Of a stretch of 64,000 nt of DNA, positions 25,527-34,697 are shown piece after piece; positions within the stretch are counted from its first letter, which is position 1; every line of letters begins with the position of its first letter. Source of the stretch: Amorphus coralli DSM 19760 (lineage in GTDB: Bacteria > Pseudomonadota > Alphaproteobacteria > Rhizobiales > Amorphaceae); assembly GCF_000374525.1 (NCBI RefSeq), contig NZ_KB894574.1, forward strand, positions 62,001-126,000, in the 5' to 3' direction. The translations under genes were made by a program, and so were the position numbers. The notes under the pieces are model-generated. The model did not search any database and was not told the DNA's origin. It worked only from the letters and a program-made list of their open reading frames with translations.

Positions 25527-28486
25527 TTGCCGCCTCCGATCAGGCTCTTGAGCCGGCTCATGACCCCGCCGCCTGAACCGCCGCCGCCGGCCTGGCGGGC
25601 CAGCGCCTGGAAGAACTGGCCGATGACGACGCGGGCCGCGCCGTCGAGCAGGCGTCCGCCGACCGAGGCGACCTTGCCGCCGATTTCGGCCTCGTAGGTG
25701 TAGGCGACGAGGGTCTCGTTGGGACCCCGCTCGGTCAGGGTGACGCGACCGGTGCCGCGGCCGAAGCCGAGCCCGCCTTCCGCGCCGCCGGAGAGCGTCA
25801 CGGCCTCGGGCGGATCGAGATCGGAGAGCTCGATCTCGGCCCGGTAGCGGCCCTTCACCGGTCCGACACCCAGCGTCACGTCGGCGCGGAACAGCGTGTC
25901 GGACACCTTCTCGACACTGTGCGCGCCCGGTACCACGGCCTTAAGCGTCTCCGGATCGAGGAGCATGTCCCAGATCTTCTGGCGCGGCGCGGCAACCACA
26001 GCCTCGCCCTCGCCGCGCAGCTTGCGGCCGCCCTCGTCGGCCACCGGCTTCGGCTGTTCCTTCGGCTCCGGCTCCGGCGCGTAGAGGTGCTCGGAAATCT
26101 TCGACGGCGTCAGCGGCAGCGTCACGTCGGAAATGCCCAGCGCGTCGGCCACCGCGTTGGCGATGCACACCGGCGTGGACATGCAATTGCCCTCGCCGAC
26201 GCCCTTGGCACCCAGCGGCGTGAACGGCGACGGGCTCTCGAAGTGGAGGATCACCGGGTCCGGCACCTCCATCGTGGTCGGGATCAGATAATCGGCGAGC
26301 GTGCCGGAGAGGAAGCTGCCGTCCTCGGCGTAAGCGTATTCCTCGTAGAGCGCCGCGCCCAGCGCCTGGACGAAGCCGCCGGTCACCTGGCCGTCGACCA
26401 TCGCCGGATGCAGGATCCGGCCGCAGTCGTGCATGGTGACGTAGCGGTCGATCCGCACTTCGCCGGTGTCGCGATCGATCTCCACGCCGCAATAGTCGAA
26501 GATGAAGCCGTGGCAGAGCGAGGAGTTGACCTCGTCGTCCGCGGTGGGCGCGACCAGCTCGTCCGGCGTCCAGAACACAGTTTCCTGGATGGTGTGGTCG
26601 ACGCCGTCGGCGAGCGTGGCCGGCGCCCAGTGGCTCGCAGCAGCGACGCGCGAGAAAGAGATGGCGTTTTCCGGATTGGCCTTCGCCACCAGCTTGCCGC
26701 CCTTGAACGTCACGTCGTCGGGCTGGACGTTGAGCTGGCTGGCGGCGACGCGCTTGAGCTTCTCCTTCAACCGGTCGACGGCAAGCTTCGTGGCGCCAGC
26801 CACGGCCGGGGCGAAGCGGCTGGAATAGTTGCCCGAGGCGATCGACCAGGCATCGCGCGCGGTGTCGACGTCGGCCGTGACGCGGATTGCCGCCGGATCG
26901 AGGCCGAGCTCGTCGGCGACGATCTGGGCGAGCACCGTGCGGTGGCCCTGGCCCTGGGGGACCGAGGCCACCTTGACGGAGACGCCGCCGAGTGGGTCGA
27001 GGCCGATGGTGGCCACCGCCTGGGCGCCGTTCTTCGGACCGGCCCTGGCGCGCTCTTCCGCCGTCAGGACCGTGGTGATGTAGCCCATGTTGGAGACCGA
27101 CGGCTCGACGACGGCAGCCATGCCGATGCCGTAGATGCGCCCCTCGGCACGGGCGGCGTCGCGCCTGGCGATCAGCTCGGTGAGCCCGCCGTCGGCAACC
27201 GCCACCTCCAGCGCCGCCGGGTAGTCGCCGGAATCGAGCAGCGCGCCGGTGGCGGTCTTGTAGGGGAAGGCGCCGGACGGCACGAGATTGCGGCGGATCA
27301 CGTCGAGCGGATCGAGCTTCAGGGTGCGGGCGATCTCGAAGACGAGCCGCTCCAGCGCGAAATAGACCTGCGGCCCGCCGAAGCCGCGATTGAGCCCGGT
27401 CGGCGTCTTGTTGGTAAGCACCACGCGGTTGTGAATGGCGACGTTCCGGATCGCGTAGGCCCCGGTCATGTTGCCGTGCATCCGGTAGAGGGTGGCCGGT
27501 TCCGGCGCCCTCAGGTGCGCTCCGCAGTCCTCGATCTGGTCCCAGGAGAGCGCGGTGATGGTGCCGTCGTCTTCGACCGCCGCCTCGATGCGGGTGGCGC
27601 GGTTGGTGGCGGAGACGGACGCCGTCAGATGCTCCAGCCGGTCTTCCACCCACTTGACCGGGCGGCCGGTGGCGCGGGCCGCTGCCGCGACCAGGATCAT
27701 GTAGGGAAAGACGCCCTGCTTGATGCCAAAGGAGCCGCCGGAATCGCGCGGCGTGTGCAGCCTGAGCTTGTTGCCGGCGACACCCAGCGAGCGCGCCACC
27801 ACGGCATGGATGGAGAACGGCCCCTGGAAGTTGGCGAGCACGTCGTAGGTGCCCTCGCCCGGATCGTACTCGGCGACGACGCCGTAGGTCTCGATGGGCG
27901 TGCAGGCGTTGCGCGGATAGGTGACGTCGATGCCGATGGTGTGCGGGGCTTCCGAGAAGGCCGCTTCGGGGTCGCCGTAACGGAAGGAGCGCTCGGAGAT
28001 GACGTTGCCGCCGAGCCCGTCGTGGAGCACCGGGGCATCGGGCTCCACCGCCGCGCGCACGTCGACGACTGCCGGCAGCGTCCGGTAGCGCACGTCGACG
28101 AGGTCGGCGGCGTCCTCAGCGACATAACGGTCGGTGGCGACGACCATGGCGACTGGCTCGCCGACATAGCGGACCCGGTCGCGAGCAATGGGCCAGCACT
28201 CCACCGGCGCCTTGACGCCGACCACCATGGAACGGGTCAGCGCGCCGATCTCCTCGCCGGTCAGGACAGCCGCGACGCCGGGAAGCGCCCGGGCCGCGTC
28301 CGCGTCGATGGAGACGAGCTCGGCATGGGCGTGGGGCGAGCGCACGATCGCCGCGTGCAGCGTGCCGGGAGGCGCGCCGAGATCGTCGATATAGCGGCCG
28401 CGCCCTGTCAGCAGGGCGGCATCCTCGAAGCGCGGTATCGACCGGCCGAGAAAGCCTTCGGCATCCCGTGCCTGCACCATCGGCAA
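25523..28486 (-). CDS. hmfA: molybdopterin large subunit fused to a CoxG-like domain, likely furoyl-CoA dehydrogenase
   Basis: At 987 residues this is about 200 longer than a usual CoxL-type subunit. Residues 1-780 are the molybdopterin-binding hydroxylase, with a substrate-side loop PTGLNRGFGGPQ and the active-site glutamate in GAKGVGEGN. The CO-dehydrogenase Cys loop is absent, so CO is not the substrate. From about residue 800 a CoxG/SRPBCC domain is fused (LRGEGEAVVAAPRQKIWDML onward), ending in a Gly-rich tail with a basic amphipathic stretch (MSRLKSLIGGGK). HmfABC hydroxylates 2-furoyl-CoA at C5. The pathway assignment comes from the six-gene context. Confidence 0.86.
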   Translation of the reverse strand: MPMVQARDAEGFLGRSIPRFEDAALLTGRGRYIDDLGAPPGTLHAAIVRSPHAHAELVSIDADAARALPGVAAVLTGEEIGALTRSMVVGVKAPVECWPIARDRVRYVGEPVAMVVATDRYVAEDAADLVDVRYRTLPAVVDVRAAVEPDAPVLHDGLGGNVISERSFRYGDPEAAFSEAPHTIGIDVTYPRNACTPIETYGVVAEYDPGEGTYDVLANFQGPFSIHAVVARSLGVAGNKLRLHTPRDSGGSFGIKQGVFPYMILVAAAARATGRPVKWVEDRLEHLTASVSATNRATRIEAAVEDDGTITALSWDQIEDCGAHLRAPEPATLYRMHGNMTGAYAIRNVAIHNRVVLTNKTPTGLNRGFGGPQVYFALERLVFEIARTLKLDPLDVIRRNLVPSGAFPYKTATGALLDSGDYPAALEVAVADGGLTELIARRDAARAEGRIYGIGMAAVVEPSVSNMGYITTVLTAEERARAGPKNGAQAVATIGLDPLGGVSVKVASVPQGQGHRTVLAQIVADELGLDPAAIRVTADVDTARDAWSIASGNYSSRFAPAVAGATKLAVDRLKEKLKRVAASQLNVQPDDVTFKGGKLVAKANPENAISFSRVAAASHWAPATLADGVDHTIQETVFWTPDELVAPTADDEVNSSLCHGFIFDYCGVEIDRDTGEVRIDRYVTMHDCGRILHPAMVDGQVTGGFVQALGAALYEEYAYAEDGSFLSGTLADYLIPTTMEVPDPVILHFESPSPFTPLGAKGVGEGNCMSTPVCIANAVADALGISDVTLPLTPSKISEHLYAPEPEPKEQPKPVADEGGRKLRGEGEAVVAAPRQKIWDMLLDPETLKAVVPGAHSVEKVSDTLFRADVTLGVGPVKGRYRAEIELSDLDPPEAVTLSGGAEGGLGFGRGTGRVTLTERGPNETLVAYTYEAEIGGKVASVGGRLLDGAARVVIGQFFQALARQAGGGGSGGGVMSRLKSLIGGGK

Positions 28487-28925
28487 GCGACCTCCTTACT
28501 CAAACGCCCGACGGGCGACCCCTGCCGATCGCCCCGTCCGTCCAACTCTTCGCCCCGGTCCGATGTCCGGCGCCAGTCCCTGTACCGCCCCCGGCCTAGA
28601 TGGTGATCGCCTGCAGCAGACGCTCCCGGTCGCCCGCGTCCTGCGGGCTGCCCGATACCGTAATCTGCCCGCGCTCGATGGCGCTCACGTCGATCAATGC
28701 GAAGAGGACCGCGGGCCGCCCATACCGGAGCGTCGCGCGTGTTACCGAAGAGTCTCAAAATCGCCTTGGCGTTGGACGGGGCGAGGCGGCTCCCCCGCAT
28801 CACGCAGCGTCGGACCGGCCCGGGCGACGGACCGGACCATGCGGGGGAAAAGTCGGGGTCCATCCCTCGGTGGACCGGCTTGTGATGCCGTGAGGCAGCG
28901 CCGACGAGCGGTCCGGGCCAGCGCT
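28487..28925. other. 439-bp gap upstream of hmfA, with a possible gene remnant
   Basis: This should contain the hmf promoter. On the minus strand, 28596-28754 is an open stretch of 52 codons ending in TAG. Its translation looks protein-like (PAVLFALIDVSAIERGQ, then SGSPQDAGDRERLLQAI), but it has no good start. It may be the tail of a decayed gene. No RNA gene or repeat is seen. Confidence 0.5.
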
Positions 28926-29792
28926 TCAGAGCTCCGAGGCGCTCAGCCGGGCAACGGAGCGGAATTCGCTCGGCGACGAGCCCGCGTGGTCGCGGAAGAA
29001 GCGGGTGAAATGGGCCGGCACGCTGAAGCCCAGCCTGTCACTGATGCTGGCGAACGTGTCGTTGCCCGCCACGGCATATTCCACGGCCTGTTCCATCCGC
29101 GCGACGTTCAGGTAGACGCGCGGGCTCATGCCGTAGCACTTGTCGAAAAGCCGAAAGAAATGCGCCCTCGACAACCCGACTTCCCGGGCCAGGCCATTGA
29201 CGTCGACCGAGGCGCCGGGGTCCGAGCGGATCAGGTCGGCTGCGCGCCGGATCCGCCAATCGATGCCGCCGCGGGCGAGGTCCCGATAGGACATCGAGAC
29301 GGTCCGCCAGGCGGTAAAGCGCTCGATGACCGCGATCATCAGGTCCGACAGGAGTTCTTCCTGCTGATCCCTGGCATCCGGCTCGTGGACCATGGTCATC
29401 GCCAGCCTGTCGGTCAGCGACCGGACGCGCGGCGAAACGATCCCCATCGGACGATCGAAGAAGCCCGGCCCGCCGCTGGCACCCCAGTTGGGCCGGAAGC
29501 TGCGCAGCCAGGTCGGCTCGACATAGAGCGCCAGGATGACCGTGCGCGGCCGGGCGGGATCGTGAACATAGGCATGCGGCTGCCACGCGTTGACCAGGAC
29601 GGCGGTGTCGTCGGACAGCGACACGACCTCGTCGCCGACCGAAAAGCGCGTATCCGCCCCTTGCACCTTGAGCAGCACGTGGCAATGCGGATGGGCGTGG
29701 CGCACGAGCGACCGGTCCATGTCGAGAAGCGCGACCCTCCCGAATTCCCCACAGGCAATACGCAGCGCGTTCGACACGGCATTCTCCCGCAC
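28926..29792 (-). CDS. AraC-family transcriptional regulator
   Basis: A 288-residue regulator. The N-terminal half is a cupin-type ligand domain (HAHPHCHVLLKVQGAD, WQPHAYVHDP). The C-terminal 100 residues are the double helix-turn-helix, with GLSRAHFFRLFDKCYGMSPR and the second helix region ASISDRLGFSVPAHFTRFFR. It lies upstream of, and in the same direction as, the hmf operon, 439 bp away, and is the best local candidate for its regulator. It could equally act on the divergent P-type ATPase. The ligand is unknown. Confidence 0.88.
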   Translation of the reverse strand: MRENAVSNALRIACGEFGRVALLDMDRSLVRHAHPHCHVLLKVQGADTRFSVGDEVVSLSDDTAVLVNAWQPHAYVHDPARPRTVILALYVEPTWLRSFRPNWGASGGPGFFDRPMGIVSPRVRSLTDRLAMTMVHEPDARDQQEELLSDLMIAVIERFTAWRTVSMSYRDLARGGIDWRIRRAADLIRSDPGASVDVNGLAREVGLSRAHFFRLFDKCYGMSPRVYLNVARMEQAVEYAVAGNDTFASISDRLGFSVPAHFTRFFRDHAGSSPSEFRSVARLSASEL

Positions 29793-30146
29793 CCACGCCC
29801 AACGGCCGGAGCGCTCGGACCCTCAACGTCCCGCAATTCTAACAGAGTTACGACAGATTGCGCCAAAAGGTCGCCAGACCGGGGAGCCATCACCGAGGCA
29901 GACGAGGTCGCCGGCACCGCGGGGCTGGTCCGCGGCGGCAAGGGGCGCAGGATCCCATCGCCAGCGTGATCGCACTTTCATCCAGCGCAAAGACCCTGCG
30001 ACCGGCACCGCCCAGTATGGGGAGCGCAGCGGCCGGATCCCCGGTCGTACGCCGCCACTGTCTGCCTCCCGCCGCCGTCTTCCGCCGAGCCTGCTTCCAT
30101 GCTGCAATCCGAGCCAGAAGCCGATCCGTTTAGAAAAGGATCATCC
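29793..30146. other. intergenic region between divergent araC and ATPase genes
   Basis: About 350 bases with no supported gene. It should hold the promoters of both flanking genes. An A+T-richer stretch at 29830-29870 is nearest the AraC start. The ATPase ribosome-binding site AAAAGGA is at 30134-30140. I see no repeat or RNA structure. Confidence 0.6.
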
Positions 30147-32900
30147 ATGCGACTGCCCTGGGCTTCCCCGACCTCGTCTCGCCCGAGCGATCCTCCTGCG
30201 GTCGCCGTGCCCCAATGGCACGCCATGGACGCCGATGCCGCTCTCGCCGCGCTGGAGACATCCTCCACCGGGCTCAGCACCGGCGAGGCAACCGACCGGC
30301 TGGATCGCCATGGCCCGAACCGGCTGCCGCAGACCGCGCACCAGAGCGCCCTGACCCGCTTCCTGCTACAATTTCACAACCTGCTGATCTACGTGCTGAT
30401 CGCGGCGGGGGCGCTGGCATTTGCCATCGGACACGCCACCGACTCCCTCGTGATCTTCGCGGTCGTCCTGCTGAACGCCATCATCGGCTTCGTGCAGGAG
30501 GGCCGCGCCGAACGGGCGCTCGACGCCATCCGTGGCATGATCGATCCGCACGCCTCGGTGATCAGGGACGGCCACCGGCTGTCGATCCCGGCCGACGAGA
30601 TCGTGCCAGGCGATATCGTGCTGCTTGAGGCCGGCGACCGGGTGCCGGCCGATCTCCGCCTGATCCGCGCCCGCAGCCTGCGCGTCGAGGAGGCCGTCCT
30701 CACCGGCGAGTCGGTGCCGGTGGACAAGGCGGTGGCGCCCGTTGCGGCCGACGACCCACTGGGCGACCGCCTCTCGATGGCCTTCTCCGGCACCTTCGTC
30801 ACCGCCGGTCTGGGCATCGGGATGGCGGCAGCCACCGGCCCGGCCACGGAGCTCGGCAAGATCAGCGCGATGATCGGCTCGGTCGAGCGGCTGGCGACGC
30901 CCCTAGTGCGCCAGATGGCGGGTTTCGCCCGCCAGATTACCCTGGTGGTCCTCGCCGCCTCCGCGCTGGTCTTCGCCTACGCGGCCAACGTTCAGCACTA
31001 CACCCTCGACGACGCCTTCATGATCGTGGTCGGGCTGGCGGTGTCGGCGATCCCGGAGGGTCTGCCCGCCGTCATGACCATCACGCTGGCCGTCGGCGTG
31101 CAGCGCATGGCGCGGCGCCACGCCATCATCCGCCGCCTGCCGGCGGTGGAAACGCTGGGCTCGGTGTCCGTCATCTGCTCCGACAAGACGGGAACGCTGA
31201 CGCGCAACGAGATGACGGTGCGCAATGTGGCGACCGCGGACGATCGCATCTCGGTGGACGGTACCGGCTATGCGCCGGAGGGTGAGTTCCTGATCGACGG
31301 CGCGCAGGTCGACCCGCCGGAGGTCGCGGTGCTGGAGGAGCTGACGCTTGCGGCGCTCCTGTGCAACGACGCGACCCTGCGCCAGACCGCGGACGGCTGG
31401 ACAGTGGGCGGCGACCCGATGGAGGGGGCGCTGGTCTCGCTGGCGATGAAGGCCGGGCACGACGCGGCGGCAGCCCGGGCGGGGTTCCCGCGCATCGACG
31501 AGATCCCGTTCGATTCCCGCCACCGCTTCATGGCGACGCTGCACGCCAGGGACGGACGCGATCCCGTCGTCTACGTGAAGGGGGCGCCCGAGGCGCTCAT
31601 CGACATGTGCGCGACCGCGGAGACGACAACCGGTCCCCGCCCCATCGAGGCCGGCTTCTGGAAAGCCCGCATTGAGGACATGGCCGCCGACGGAGAGCGC
31701 GTGCTGGCGCTGGCGCGCCTCGACCCGGCAGCCGGCACCACCGACATCGAGCCGGAAACGCTCGGGTCCGGACTGTCCCTGCTCGGCCTCGTCGGCCTGA
31801 TCGATCCGCCGCGCCCGGAGGTCCTAGAGGCGGTCGCCGAGTGCAAGGCGGCCGGCATCCGGGTGAAGATGATCACCGGCGACCACGTGGCGACGGCCCG
31901 CGCCATCGCCGCCCAGCTCGGGCTGGGTGATCCACCGGCCACGGCGACCGGCTCCGACCTGGACGCCTTAGAGGACGGGCACTTCCGTGCCAAGGCGGCC
32001 GCGGCGGACGTGTTCGCGCGCACCAGCCCGGAGCACAAGCTGCGGCTCGTCGAGGCGCTGCAGGCCGACGGCTCCATCGTCGCCATGACCGGCGACGGGG
32101 TGAACGACGCGCCCGCCCTGAAGCGCGCCGACGTCGGCGTCGCCATGGGCGAGAAGGGGACGGAAGCCGCCAAGGAGGCGAGCGAGATGGTGCTCGCCGA
32201 CGACAATTTCGCCTCCATAGTCGCGGCTGTGAAGGAAGGCCGCACGGTCTACGACAACCTGACCAAGGTGATCGCCTGGACGCTGCCCACCAACGGCGGC
32301 GAATCCTTCACCATCATCCTGGCGATCCTGTTCGGGCTGACGCTGCCGGTGACCGCCGTCCAGATCCTCTGGATCAACATGGTGACGGCCGTGGCGCTCG
32401 GCCTGACGCTGGCTTTCGAGCCGACCGAGCCAGGCACGATGGCCAGGCCCGCGCGGCCGGCCCACGCGCCGCTCCTTTCGGGACGGCTGATCTGGCGCAT
32501 CCTGTTCGTCTCGGCGCTGATGGTCTGCGGCACGTTCGGCATTTATGCGTGGGCGACCCTGCAGGGGCTGAGCCTGGAGACGGCGCGCACTATGGTGGTC
32601 AACACCATCGTCGTGATGGAGATCTTCTATCTGTTCTCCGTGCGCTACGTGCACGGCACGTCGCTGACCTGGCAAGGCGTGCTCGGAACCAAGGCGGTGC
32701 TGATCGGCGTCGCGACGGTGGTGGTCGCTCAACTGGTCTTCACCTACTTCCCGCCCTTCCATTCGGTATTCGGCACCGAACCGCTGACCCTCGACCAGGG
32801 GCTGCTCACCATCGTGGCCGGCGTCGCTCTCCTGATCGTGGTGGAGATCGAGAAGCGGATCGCGGCCGCCGTCACCCGAAACCGGGAGGCGGCGGCCTGA
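30147..32900 (+). CDS. P-type cation-transporting ATPase (P2 class, ion uncertain)
   Basis: A 917-residue P-type ATPase; the ATG at 30147 follows AAAAGGA by 6 nt. All core motifs are present: LTGESVPVDKA in the actuator domain, the phosphorylated Asp in CSDKTGTLT, VKGAPE in the nucleotide domain and GDGVNDAPALKRADVGVAMG. The layout follows SERCA-type pumps, with PEGL in TM4 and NGGES in TM5. In TM6 the sequence reads INMVTAVALG where Ca2+ pumps have N-x-x-T-D, so the key acidic residue is Ala. That makes a normal two-site Ca2+ pump unlikely. The transported ion is not determined. Confidence 0.92.
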   Translation: MRLPWASPTSSRPSDPPAVAVPQWHAMDADAALAALETSSTGLSTGEATDRLDRHGPNRLPQTAHQSALTRFLLQFHNLLIYVLIAAGALAFAIGHATDSLVIFAVVLLNAIIGFVQEGRAERALDAIRGMIDPHASVIRDGHRLSIPADEIVPGDIVLLEAGDRVPADLRLIRARSLRVEEAVLTGESVPVDKAVAPVAADDPLGDRLSMAFSGTFVTAGLGIGMAAATGPATELGKISAMIGSVERLATPLVRQMAGFARQITLVVLAASALVFAYAANVQHYTLDDAFMIVVGLAVSAIPEGLPAVMTITLAVGVQRMARRHAIIRRLPAVETLGSVSVICSDKTGTLTRNEMTVRNVATADDRISVDGTGYAPEGEFLIDGAQVDPPEVAVLEELTLAALLCNDATLRQTADGWTVGGDPMEGALVSLAMKAGHDAAAARAGFPRIDEIPFDSRHRFMATLHARDGRDPVVYVKGAPEALIDMCATAETTTGPRPIEAGFWKARIEDMAADGERVLALARLDPAAGTTDIEPETLGSGLSLLGLVGLIDPPRPEVLEAVAECKAAGIRVKMITGDHVATARAIAAQLGLGDPPATATGSDLDALEDGHFRAKAAAADVFARTSPEHKLRLVEALQADGSIVAMTGDGVNDAPALKRADVGVAMGEKGTEAAKEASEMVLADDNFASIVAAVKEGRTVYDNLTKVIAWTLPTNGGESFTIILAILFGLTLPVTAVQILWINMVTAVALGLTLAFEPTEPGTMARPARPAHAPLLSGRLIWRILFVSALMVCGTFGIYAWATLQGLSLETARTMVVNTIVVMEIFYLFSVRYVHGTSLTWQGVLGTKAVLIGVATVVVAQLVFTYFPPFHSVFGTEPLTLDQGLLTIVAGVALLIVVEIEKRIAAAVTRNREAAA

Positions 32901-32925
32901 GCCAGAAGGCCGCCCTCGCGGAGCG

Positions 32926-33172
32926 ATGAGCGAAGCGAATGCGCGTGAGCGGATTCCTCAAGTCGCAATCGCGGACGGAAATCCGGTGCCCACTTTTCCT
33001 GCGATTGGCTCTTTTTACTCCGCAAAGCCGGACGCCGAACCGGTACCCACTTCGCCTGGCCTTGCTCCCTACCCCGCAATCGCGGACGGAAAACCGGTGC
33101 CCACTTTTCCTGCGATTGCTCCCTACCCCGCAATCGCGGACGGAAAACCGGTGCCCACTTTTCCTGCGATTG
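32926..33172. repeat. array of four hairpin repeats, same family as the one near ftsY
   Basis: A leader at 32926-32965 (GAGCGAAGCGAAT, CGTGAGCGGATTC) matches the lead-in of the 9.6-kb array. Hairpins follow at 32966-33007, about 33023-33065 (degenerate), 33077-33118 and 33131-33172, a period of about 54 bp. The outer stem is CAATCGC/GCGATTG and the inner stem GGAAAA/TTTTCC. The array fills the gap between the convergent ends of the ATPase gene (32900) and the monooxygenase gene (33175). It may serve as a two-way terminator or mRNA-end stabiliser. Confidence 0.9.
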
Positions 33173-33174
33173 CT

Positions 33175-34662
33175 TTAGCCCGCCCGGTACTGGGGCGCGG
33201 AGGCAAGGAAGGAGCCGTAGGCAGCCGCGTCCGGGTAGGAGAACTGCTCCGCGAGCGGATTGGCCCGCTTGCGCTTCGTCGCCCCGATATCGGCGAGCAG
33301 CTCGTCGAGATGACGGAAATGGAAGGGTGCCGAGCACAGGCCGCCATAGACCTGGGCGGCAGGCCGCTCGCCCCGCCGCCAGGCAAGGTTCGCCTCGATA
33401 TCGGCTTCCATCTCCGCCCGGCTCGGCTGCCGGGCTAGCTGGCCGTCGGCGTAGCGCACCAGCCAGTTGGCGATCATTTCCGCCGACAGAACGCTGCAGA
33501 AGGACGAGTTGAAACCGACGAAGCCCATGTCCGGCAGGTCCGGATTCACCGACAGCCGGTAGACGCGGTACTGGCCGTCCGGCTCGATCAGCTTCTCCCG
33601 GTAGGCCGGATCGAGATAGGGCACGCCGAGCTTCCAGCCCACGGCGAGCACCACGACATCGGCCTCCAGCCTGTCACCGGTGGACAGGATGACCTGACCT
33701 TCCTCGTAACGCTCGATGGTGCCCCTAATCGGAACCACAGTCCCGGCATTGAACGCCTCGAACAGGCCCGGCGTGACGATGGGCAGCGAGCAGGATACGT
33801 CCTTCTCGATCGGGTTGTCGGGCACCATGTCCCACTTCTTGAGCCCGAGCTGCAGCTTCAGGAGCGTCTCCAGGCCGCGGAAGTTGGCCCAGACCAGCGG
33901 CTTCGTCGCCGCGGCCAGCGCCCGGGCGAGCGGCCCCCTGCCCCAGCCGTTGAACTGGCTTTCCTGGGCCCGCATGTAGAGCAGCCGCTTGAAGTTGATG
34001 CCGCCGATGAAATACGGCACCCGCCAGACATTCTCCCGGTAGACCAGCGTCACGGACTTCGCGCCGTTCTGCGACGCGTTCACCGCGATGTCGGTGGCCG
34101 ACTTGGAGCCACCCAGCACCACCACCCGCTTGCCGCGGATCATCTCCGGGTCGGTGTACTCCGACGAATGGGTGACCGTGCCGCCGCCCGCCTCGAACTC
34201 CTCCTGGCCGGGATGGCTGATGATGTTCTTGTCGGAAAACTGGCCGGTGCAAACAGCGACGAAGTCGAAGTCCTCGGTGCGGGCGCTGTCCGGACCCTCC
34301 AGTTCCAGCGTCCAGCCCGGTGCCCCATCCGGCCGCCGGGTCATGGAGCGCACGGCGGTGTCGAGGCTAAAGATCTCGTTCAGCCCATGCCGGTCGGCAT
34401 AGGAGCGCAGATAGGCGTGCACCTGCGGTCCCTTCGGCCATTCCGGGTAATCCGCCGGCATGGCCAGGTCGGTGTAGCGGTAGAGATCCTTGGGGGACTG
34501 GGTCTGCACCCCCGGGTAGGAGCGCGAGGGCTCCCAGACGCCACCGATGTCGTGGGTGCGCTCGAACGCGTGGACGTCGTGGCCCCGCTCCTTGAACGCC
34601 TTGGCGGCCGCAAGACCGCTCACGCCGCCGCCGATCACGGCGACCTTCTTTCTCGTCACCAT
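33175..34662 (-). CDS. flavin-containing monooxygenase family protein
   Basis: A 495-residue FAD- and NADPH-dependent monooxygenase. The FAD loop is VIGGGVSGLAAAKAF at the N-terminus. The NADPH loop is VVLGGSKSATDIA near residue 180, just after the FMO-like fingerprint GGTVTHSSEY. The ATG at 34662 is chosen because GGAGG lies 6 nt upstream; an ATG 6 nt earlier overlaps that site. Members oxidise N, S or ketone groups; the substrate here is unknown. It is downstream of a cupin gene in the same direction, with an AraC regulator divergent from both. No signal peptide is present. Confidence 0.9.
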   Translation of the reverse strand: MVTRKKVAVIGGGVSGLAAAKAFKERGHDVHAFERTHDIGGVWEPSRSYPGVQTQSPKDLYRYTDLAMPADYPEWPKGPQVHAYLRSYADRHGLNEIFSLDTAVRSMTRRPDGAPGWTLELEGPDSARTEDFDFVAVCTGQFSDKNIISHPGQEEFEAGGGTVTHSSEYTDPEMIRGKRVVVLGGSKSATDIAVNASQNGAKSVTLVYRENVWRVPYFIGGINFKRLLYMRAQESQFNGWGRGPLARALAAATKPLVWANFRGLETLLKLQLGLKKWDMVPDNPIEKDVSCSLPIVTPGLFEAFNAGTVVPIRGTIERYEEGQVILSTGDRLEADVVVLAVGWKLGVPYLDPAYREKLIEPDGQYRVYRLSVNPDLPDMGFVGFNSSFCSVLSAEMIANWLVRYADGQLARQPSRAEMEADIEANLAWRRGERPAAQVYGGLCSAPFHFRHLDELLADIGATKRKRANPLAEQFSYPDAAAYGSFLASAPQYRAG

Positions 34663-34697
34663 GGTCATCCTCCGTCTGGTCGGGATCGGGCGTCGGC

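Noticed and set aside
25523-28486. Aerobic CO dehydrogenase (coxMSL plus coxG)
   Set aside because: The large subunit lacks the Cys-containing CO active-site loop, and the ligase, crotonase and UbiD genes point to the furoyl-CoA pathway.
25919-28606. Open frame of 895 codons on the plus strand opposite hmfA
   Set aside because: It is a mirror of the large molybdenum subunit; its composition (Arg, Gly, Asp, Val) is that of an antisense frame.
32926-33172. CRISPR array in the 54-bp repeats
   Set aside because: Inter-hairpin DNA is short and similar between copies, copy number is four, and the repeat is a long imperfect hairpin of a family seen elsewhere in the window.
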